The translations under genes and the position numbers were made by a program. DNA of 5,439 nt from an uncultured Lachnospiraceae bacterium (lineage in GTDB: Bacteria; Bacillota; Clostridia; Lachnospirales; Lachnospiraceae), in assembly GCA_947594085.1 (NCBI GenBank), contig CANQEB010000181.1, positions 1 to 5,439 on the forward strand, in the 5' to 3' direction. A model generated the notes under the pieces. It was given only the letters and a program-made list of their open reading frames with translations. It searched no databases and had not been told where the DNA came from. Shown here piece by piece: positions 1 to 4,557 of this stretch; positions within the stretch are counted from its first letter, which is position 1, and each line of letters begins with the position of its first letter.

Positions 1-2
1 CC

Positions 3-785
3 CGCTGTGAGTCCATGCCTTCTGTTCGTTTTGTATACAGCGGGATCGATTATTATCAGAATCGAAATCTGAACCGCACATTTGAGCTGCTTGAGCAGGT
101 CGGGGAGACGGCGAAAACGGTTCCGGTGAAGGTGCGGGACCTGGTCTGGCGAGTGAAGAGCACAGTCCGCGAGCTTACTGGCGAGCAGACACCGTCGTTT
201 CCGCTCGATGAAATTCCGGAATATGCCGGTGAGCCGTATGTGGTTGTTGACAAGAATGTGCCGGATTTTACGGACGAGGATCGTGCATCGGGTGTCTATG
301 AGAGGTACAGCGATCTTGACTCTCTCGGGCGGTGCGGAATGGCACAGGCAATGCTCGGTCCGGAACTGATGCCGCAGGAGGAACGCGGCGAAATCAGCGC
401 AGTTCACCCGAGTGGTTGGCACACGGTCAGATATGATAACATTGAGGACGAATTTCTGTATAATCGCTGCCATCTGATTGCCTATGCGATGACCGGAGAG
501 AATGCGAATGAGAAAAATCTGATCACGGGCACGCAGTATATGAACATAGAAGGCATGTTGCCGTGGGAGCAGAAGGTACTCCAATATATCTGGGATACAG
601 GCGACAAGGTACTCTACCGCGTGACGCCGATTTTCCGTGGCAATGACCTTGTCGCCCGTGGTGTCCATATGGAAGCTGAGTCGATCGGAAGCCGCGAGAT
701 CTGTTTTGACATTTTCGTATACAATGTGCAGCCTGGGATCACGATCGATTATTCAGACGGAACCAGTTGGGAGAGCGGAGAGTAA
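3..785 (+). CDS. DNA/RNA non-specific endonuclease, EndA-like (5' end probably outside window)
   Basis: Predicted metal-dependent nuclease of the beta-beta-alpha-metal DNA/RNA non-specific endonuclease family, related to the streptococcal DNA-entry nuclease EndA, cutting DNA and possibly RNA without sequence specificity. Numbering from the ATG at 15, the active-site box is NRCH (150-153) where the classical family has DRGH; H153 would be the general base. It is followed by the NLITGTQYMN stretch, whose N177 aligns with the metal-binding Asn, and by E185. Upstream, SDLDSLGRCGMAQA (99-112) and PSGWHTVRYD (132-141), and downstream, KVLYRVTPIF and YNVQPGITIDY, are typical of Bacillota homologues. 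The ATG at 15 lacks a convincing ribosome binding site, and the frame is open back to base 3 (Arg-Cys-Glu-Ser before the Met). The true start, perhaps with a signal or membrane anchor as in relatives, may therefore lie upstream. No signal peptide is visible in the part shown. Family call firm; role (competence, nutrition, toxin) not determined. Confidence 0.88.
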   Translation, partial: RCESMPSVRFVYSGIDYYQNRNLNRTFELLEQVGETAKTVPVKVRDLVWRVKSTVRELTGEQTPSFPLDEIPEYAGEPYVVVDKNVPDFTDEDRASGVYERYSDLDSLGRCGMAQAMLGPELMPQEERGEISAVHPSGWHTVRYDNIEDEFLYNRCHLIAYAMTGENANEKNLITGTQYMNIEGMLPWEQKVLQYIWDTGDKVLYRVTPIFRGNDLVARGVHMEAESIGSREICFDIFVYNVQPGITIDYSDGTSWESGE

Positions 786-816
786 TTCTGCTGGCAATTT
801 CCGGAATCGTCGACTT

Positions 817-830
817 TCAATTTGAATTGA
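817..830. promoter_or_regulatory. Dyad overlapping the RT promoter -35 box (possible operator)
   Basis: TCAATT-TG-AATTGA is a perfect 6-bp inverted repeat around a 2-bp centre. Its right arm covers the first four bases of the -35 hexamer (827-832). A repressor bound here would block sigma factor access, so it is a plausible operator. In addition, GACTTT occurs at 812-817 and again at 829-834, 17 bp apart. AT-rich dyads of this size also occur by chance, and no regulator gene is in the window, so function is inferred only. Confidence 0.3.
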
Positions 831-855
831 CTTTTTCGTTCCGTTTTTATATAAT
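827..855 (+). promoter_or_regulatory. Near-consensus sigma70/sigma-A promoter of the reverse transcriptase unit
   Basis: The -35 hexamer TTGACT (827-832) and the -10 hexamer TATAAT (850-855, perfect consensus) are separated by exactly 17 bp in an AT-rich stretch. Transcription would begin near 862, giving a leader of about 46 nt before the ATG at 908. The promoter lies inside the longer open reading frame that begins with a TTG at 767, which argues that the real RT start is 908. It also implies that the RT is expressed independently of the upstream nuclease. Confidence 0.8.
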
Positions 856-891
856 TAAGTTGCGGTTCGCCGGGATCGACAAAGCTGTGCA

Positions 892-900
892 GGGTGGGAG
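892..900 (+). promoter_or_regulatory. Shine-Dalgarno site of the RT gene
   Basis: GGGTGGGAG ends 7 nt before the ATG at 908. Its purine-rich GGGAG core at normal spacing decides the start codon in favour of 908 over the in-frame TTG at 767, which lies upstream of the promoter. Confidence 0.7.
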
Positions 901-907
901 AGCTGAT

Positions 908-2134
908 ATGGGCGTTTTTGAAGAGATGCTGGATATGGAGGTTCGGAAAAAATTTCTTGCATACAAGGATGACTCCATCTCCTGCACGCCGGAAGAGGTG
1001 GATGCCCTGAGAAGCTACCTCCTGAGCGATCAGTGCACGGCCGATATCCTGCGCCTGAAAGCGGGGGATTATTATTTTGATCCGCCCATGCAGTTTGCCC
1101 GGCGCAAAAGCCGCAGCAACAAGAAGCGGCTGGTGTACAGCCTGAAAAAAGAAAATCTGATGCTCACGCAACTGATGGCTTTTGCCCTTCGGAAATTTGA
1201 TGATATTTTTTCCAAAAATCTTTACTCGTTCCGAAGCGGCCGCCGCGTGGCGGATCTGATCATGCGGCTCAAGTCTACACGAGGGTTAAAGAACAAATAT
1301 ATCCTGAAGACTGACGTGAAAAGCTATGGGGACAGCATAGACGGCGCTCTGCTTCTGGAGCAGCTATCGTCGCTGTTCGCGAATGATCCGGCGATCATGG
1401 CGTTCTTCCGCTGGCTCCTTAACTGGCGTACCTACCGACATCCGTCAGGGGGAATTTTTCATGACGGTCCTGCGGTCATGTCTGGCGTGCCGCTCACCAG
1501 CTTTTTTGAAAATCTCTATCTCTCGGAGATGGACTGGTATTTTCAGAAGAAGCATGTCCTGTATGGCCGTTACGCGGACGATATCGTGCTGTATGCGAAC
1601 ACCGAAGAGCAGATTGAGGAATATAAAGGTTACATCATGGAGGAAATGACTCGCAGGAAGTTGTCGCTCCATGAGGAAAAGAGCATGATCCTGCCTCCAG
1701 GCTCCACGGTGGAGGTGCTGGGCATGAAGCTGACCGGGCGTGCCGTGGATATTGCGGACAGCTCAGTGGATAAAATCAAGTGGAAGCTGCGCCTTCGCGC
1801 CAATCAGATCATGCGCCGGAAGAAGCGGGGCGAGCTTGACGACGAAGAGGCGATGCGCAGGATGATTTTATACGCCAGACGATTGTTTTTCGGGGGCGTC
1901 GCCAACCGGCACGAGCTGAACTGGTGCCGCTGGGTTCTGCCGCTGCTGTCGAAGACGGACGGGCTGAGAAAGATCGACGCCGCGGTTCAGTTCAACATCC
2001 GCTATGTGGGCAGCGGAAAAAAATCGGACGCCCGTTATCGCGTCCGTTTCGAGAAAATGCATGAGTTAGGCTATCGAAGCCTCGTCAACGTGTACTACCG
2101 CCGGTTTGAGACGGACTGGAGCACGTTGTTCTGA
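908..2134 (+). CDS. Stand-alone reverse transcriptase, unclassified (retron/DRT-like candidate)
   Basis: Predicted RNA-directed DNA polymerase of 408 residues. RT landmarks in order: KKRLVYSLKKENLM (72-85) and NLYSFRSGRR (104-113) for the fingers; motif A KTDVKSYGDSID with catalytic D136; motif B-like MSGVPLTSFFENLYL (191-205); the catalytic YADD box in RYADDIVLYA (221-230; D224, D225); motif D-like LSLHEEKS; and LGMKL (271-275). A basic C-terminal region of about 130 residues follows (KWKLRLRANQIMRRKKRG, then ELNWCRW, RYVGSGKKS, ELGYRSLVNVYY); I cannot name it as a domain. There is no HNH, maturase or integrase domain, so it is not a typical group II intron or transposon protein. The retron VTG and DGR motif-B signatures are also absent. 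Oddities: the motif A position D+5, normally Phe or Tyr, is G141, and the usual QG of motif B is SG. It has its own promoter and is followed by a structured RNA region and a terminator. Start chosen at 908 from the ribosome binding site and promoter. RT assignment is sure; group and role are open. Confidence 0.92.
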   Translation: MGVFEEMLDMEVRKKFLAYKDDSISCTPEEVDALRSYLLSDQCTADILRLKAGDYYFDPPMQFARRKSRSNKKRLVYSLKKENLMLTQLMAFALRKFDDIFSKNLYSFRSGRRVADLIMRLKSTRGLKNKYILKTDVKSYGDSIDGALLLEQLSSLFANDPAIMAFFRWLLNWRTYRHPSGGIFHDGPAVMSGVPLTSFFENLYLSEMDWYFQKKHVLYGRYADDIVLYANTEEQIEEYKGYIMEEMTRRKLSLHEEKSMILPPGSTVEVLGMKLTGRAVDIADSSVDKIKWKLRLRANQIMRRKKRGELDDEEAMRRMILYARRLFFGGVANRHELNWCRWVLPLLSKTDGLRKIDAAVQFNIRYVGSGKKSDARYRVRFEKMHELGYRSLVNVYYRRFETDWSTLF

Positions 2135-2146
2135 ATTTTTTATCAG

Positions 2147-2278
2147 GTAAAAAGGAGGGTGCGCACAGCGCGCCTGCAGAGGGCGGAATGGTCCGGCGCA
2201 AAAAGGTTTTGCAGGCGACTGCCGGTCTGTGACGCCATGAAAAGGTCTCATTGAATGAATGTCTTCCCTCCTTTTTAT
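2147..2278 (+). ncRNA. Candidate structured RNA 3' of the RT gene
   Basis: Starting 12 nt after the RT stop, TAAAAAGGAGGG (2148-2159) pairs perfectly with CCCTCCTTTTTA (2266-2277); G2147-U2278 adds a wobble. The helix closes a 106-nt interior. Inside, CGCCTGCA (2171-2178) pairs perfectly with TGCAGGCG (2210-2217), extendable by G-U, A-U, G-U to 2181/2207. Its loop holds a small hairpin, GCGGA (2183-2187) against TCC-g-GC (2192-2197), with one bulged G. A 4-bp ATGA/TCAT hairpin (2237-2240/2248-2251) follows. The wobble pairs form only in + strand RNA, which supports transcription with the RT. Alternatives inside compete: GCAAAA (2198-2203) with TTTTGC (2207-2212), and a hairpin at 2157-2175. 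Retron RNAs are likewise closed by flanking complementary arms, but those usually precede the RT. Whether this is an RT template or partner, a 3'-UTR fold or a small TIR element is undecided. Confidence 0.45.
2149..2174 (-). terminator. Weak candidate terminator for the ABC transporter operon
   Basis: Read on the minus strand, GGCGCGC-TGT-GCGCACC (complement of 2158-2174) forms a GC-rich hairpin with one C-A mismatch, followed by CTCC and TTTTT (2149-2153). The U run starts several bases after the stem, so it is not ideal. The site is about 200 nt after the stop of the opposing ABC gene. It overlaps the left arm of the candidate RNA, offering a simpler reason for part of this sequence. No better minus-strand terminator is seen between 2135 and 2373. 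Confidence 0.3.
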
Positions 2279-2279
2279 A

Positions 2280-2314
2280 GCACTCCGGGTGCCAGACATC
2301 CGGAGTGTCTTTAT
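2280..2314 (+). terminator. Rho-independent terminator of the RT unit
   Basis: CACTCCGGGTG (2281-2291) pairs with CATCCGGAGTG (2297-2307) through 11 pairs, including one G-U, around the loop CCAGA. G2280-U2308 can add another wobble. The stem is followed by the U-rich tail TCTTTAT. The wobble pairs and tail orientation fit + strand transcription. It begins 1 nt after the candidate RNA, so the promoter, RT gene and structured RNA form one transcript of about 1.45 kb. The tail is not a pure U run, so efficiency may be moderate. Confidence 0.72.
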
Positions 2315-2373
2315 GAGCAGACCCGCGTGAGGTATTTTGCTGCTGTCGCAGCACGCCCGTAAGCGCTTTGTTC

Positions 2374-4545
2374 TTACGTCTCCGCCTGTAGCTGTTTTCG
2401 CACGAGCTCGGCGAAGAGCCCGTTCTTCTCGATCAATTCTTCGTAGGTTCCCTGTTCTGCGATCAAACCGCCTGCCATCATGATGATCCGGTCGCAGTCT
2501 TTGACGGTAGAGAGCCGGTGCGCCGCCATGATGACGGTAGTCCGAAGAGCCGTAATGGCATCCAGCACCTTCTTTTGCGTCACATTGTCCAGCGCGGAGG
2601 TCGCTTCGTCCAGGACGAGCAGAGAAGGCTTTCCGGCGAAGGCGCGGGCAAGGAGGATGCACTGCTTCTGTCCGCCGGAGAATCCGCCGCTGCGGGATTC
2701 GGAGATCTCGGTATCCATTCCGAGCGGCAGAGAACGGATCAGTTCTTCGATCTGTGCTTTCCTCGCAGCATCCCAGATTTCCTCGTCCGTGAGATCGGGA
2801 GCGCCAAACGCGATGTTTGCCTGAATGGAGCCGGGCATGACCTGACTGAACTGGAACACAGAGCCGATGTGCCGGCGCAGGGAACGTTTGTTGAGGGAGG
2901 GTAGCGGACGGCCGTCATAGTAAACGCAGCCGGAGGAGGGAGTCTCCATCCCCATGAGAATACGCAGCAGGGTACTTTTTCCGCAGCCGCTTTCTCCCAC
3001 GAGCGCTATCTTTTCGCCTTTTCTTACCGAGAGGGAGACGCCCTTCAGGCATTCCGCTCTGGCGCCCTCGTAGGCAAAATGGATGTCCTCCATCTGGACG
3101 CGCCCGGACAGGTCCTTCACGTATTCCTGCGAGCGTGTCTGCTCCGGCTCCGCCTCAAAGAGCGGTTTTAGATTGTTCAGCAGAGCCTGCAGGGAGAAGA
3201 GCGTGTCTATCACGCTCATCAGCTCTGTGACTGCCGTGACGATCAGTCCGTAGGAGGCGGTGAAGGCGATATAATCCGGCCGGGTGACGCCCGACGGGAT
3301 TGCTATGGACAGGATCAGGACTGTGCCGAAGGATGAGAGGAAAGCGATCAACTGGCTGCGCAGCTTCACAATGCTCGGCGGGTCAAGATTGTACACCAGC
3401 ATCCGTCGATAAAGCTCCGCCCATTTCGCGTAGACACGTTTGACTGCCCCGGAGGTTTTCAGCTTCTGGATGCCGCGCACTGCCGCATAGACGAAGCCGT
3501 TCTCCTCCATGGACAGCTCGTTGCTCGCCAGCGTATTTTTGGCGTACACTGCGGATGCGAAGACGCTGAACGCAAGCTGCGCGGCGAGGATCAGCAGCGC
3601 CGGAATATACAAGGATGGGGCAAAGCGTGCCATCTGCGGAATATAGATCAGAGAAAAGACGGCGGTGATCGACGTGTTCATAACCATGTCGGTGAGCTTT
3701 TCGGCGAGCGTGCGACTGTTCTGGATACGTCTGGACAATTTCCCGGCGGACAAATTTTTGAAATAGGAATCCGGCAGGAACAGAATGCGCGAGACCACGG
3801 CAGCCTGCACCTGAACGCTGACGTTCCGCTTGACGGAATTGAGCATGAGCGTTTTGATAACGGTGAGCGCCGCGCGCAGCAGGCCTGTAGAGATAAAAAG
3901 AACGGCCGCGGACGTGAGCTTCGGCCAAGCCGCGAAGCCGAGAGGAACCAGTTGATTCAGTACCCGGCGGTTGAGCGAGGGAGCCACGAGTCCCAGCAGT
4001 GTAATGGCGCCGATTGCGGCGGCGACAGGCACATAGTCAGCAGGAGAGAGCATCGCAAACAGGAGCCGGAAGAAGCGGGGCAGAGAAAGCCTGCCTTCCG
4101 GCAGCGGACGGTAGATCACATAAGCGGCAGGATCCAGGGCGGTATCTTTCGTGACACGGCCTTTTCTCCCGGTCGCCGGGCACACATAGTGGTAACCTCC
4201 CACGGTCGGGAAAAGAGCTACCGCGGTCCCGTCCGAGAGGAACCCCAGCATGTGAACGGTTCGGCGCTTCCAGTCCGATTCCCGCAGATCGCACGCCTCG
4301 TACATGATACACAGAGGATCCAGCACGCAGTCCATCAACTCGCCGATGCTGTCACAGTGGCGGACGGGTTCGGGCGTAATGTTGAATCGGTCCAGAATAC
4401 AGCGCAGCGCCGCCTCTGCCTGTACGATTCGGTCCGCGCTGCCGGAGGAAGGAATATTGTCGCGCAGGGAAGTGTTCGCCTCCTCCATCAGACGCGTATC
4501 GATGCGGTCACGTTCCAGAATAAGATCGGTAAATATACTACTCAT
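2374..4545 (-). CDS. NHLM/NHLP-type peptide export ABC transporter, permease/ATPase (ABC2)
   Basis: A 723-residue fused membrane/ATPase protein predicted to export a ribosomally made peptide (bacteriocin-like) across the membrane. Residues 1 to about 165 are a soluble N-terminal region without a recognisable C39 peptidase Cys/His pair. Residues 170-450 form the exporter membrane domain with about six hydrophobic segments (near 171-190, 211-230, 292-310, 312-332, 398-418, 425-445). The nucleotide-binding domain (about 482-720) is intact: Walker A GESGCGKST (517-525), Q-loop Q565, signature FSGGQ (622-626), Walker B LLVLDE (642-647), D-loop SALD, H-loop H676. The extra N-terminal domain and tandem position with a second ABC gene match the ABC2 subunit of NHLM bacteriocin export operons, in which ABC1 carries the leader-cleaving peptidase and an HlyD-like protein completes the complex. 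The ATG start has a strong ribosome binding site 10 nt after the upstream stop, indicating translational coupling. The substrate is not in the window. Confidence 0.85.
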   Translation of the reverse strand: MSSIFTDLILERDRIDTRLMEEANTSLRDNIPSSGSADRIVQAEAALRCILDRFNITPEPVRHCDSIGELMDCVLDPLCIMYEACDLRESDWKRRTVHMLGFLSDGTAVALFPTVGGYHYVCPATGRKGRVTKDTALDPAAYVIYRPLPEGRLSLPRFFRLLFAMLSPADYVPVAAAIGAITLLGLVAPSLNRRVLNQLVPLGFAAWPKLTSAAVLFISTGLLRAALTVIKTLMLNSVKRNVSVQVQAAVVSRILFLPDSYFKNLSAGKLSRRIQNSRTLAEKLTDMVMNTSITAVFSLIYIPQMARFAPSLYIPALLILAAQLAFSVFASAVYAKNTLASNELSMEENGFVYAAVRGIQKLKTSGAVKRVYAKWAELYRRMLVYNLDPPSIVKLRSQLIAFLSSFGTVLILSIAIPSGVTRPDYIAFTASYGLIVTAVTELMSVIDTLFSLQALLNNLKPLFEAEPEQTRSQEYVKDLSGRVQMEDIHFAYEGARAECLKGVSLSVRKGEKIALVGESGCGKSTLLRILMGMETPSSGCVYYDGRPLPSLNKRSLRRHIGSVFQFSQVMPGSIQANIAFGAPDLTDEEIWDAARKAQIEELIRSLPLGMDTEISESRSGGFSGGQKQCILLARAFAGKPSLLVLDEATSALDNVTQKKVLDAITALRTTVIMAAHRLSTVKDCDRIIMMAGGLIAEQGTYEELIEKNGLFAELVRKQLQAET

Positions 4546-4557
4546 AGGATCACCTCT
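4546..4557 (-). promoter_or_regulatory. Strong Shine-Dalgarno site of ABC2, overlapping the ABC1 stop codon
   Basis: On the minus strand AGAGGTGATC (complement of 4548-4557) is almost the full complement of the 16S rRNA 3' end and sits 2 nt before the ATG, with the AGGTG core at normal distance. Its first two bases are the last two of the ABC1 stop codon TAG (4556-4558), so the two genes are probably translationally coupled. It fixes the ABC2 start at 4545. Confidence 0.75.

Noticed and set aside
767..907. N-terminal extension of the RT from a TTG at 767
   Set aside because: It would overlap the nuclease stop and contain the RT's own promoter; the ATG at 908 has a proper ribosome binding site and starts RT-like sequence.
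749..1171. 140-codon minus-strand frame over the RT promoter and 5' end
   Set aside because: Antisense to the RT gene and promoter; no recognisable motif.
2119..2141. Weak hairpin GAGCA-CGT-TGTTC at the RT stop followed by TTTTTT as a terminator
   Set aside because: Only five pairs including a G-U, and four bases before the U run; at most a weak attenuator, and a much better terminator lies at 2280-2314.
2338..2353. Hairpin TGCTGC-TGTC-GCAGCA as a terminator
   Set aside because: A perfect 6-bp stem, but no U run follows it on either strand.
908..2373. Diversity-generating retroelement
   Set aside because: RT lacks the DGR motif-B signature, no Avd-like gene, and no template/variable repeat pair differing at adenines is seen in the window.
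908..2373. Group II intron
   Set aside because: No maturase-type or HNH domain, and no domain V-like hairpin or GUGYG 5' boundary recognised around the gene.
2066..2662. 198-codon minus-strand frame across the intergenic region, considered as a precursor peptide behind a GGAGGG site
   Set aside because: It mostly lies over ABC2 codons in another frame and then runs antisense into the RT gene; no Gly-Gly leader; ATG 14 nt from the Shine-Dalgarno-like site.
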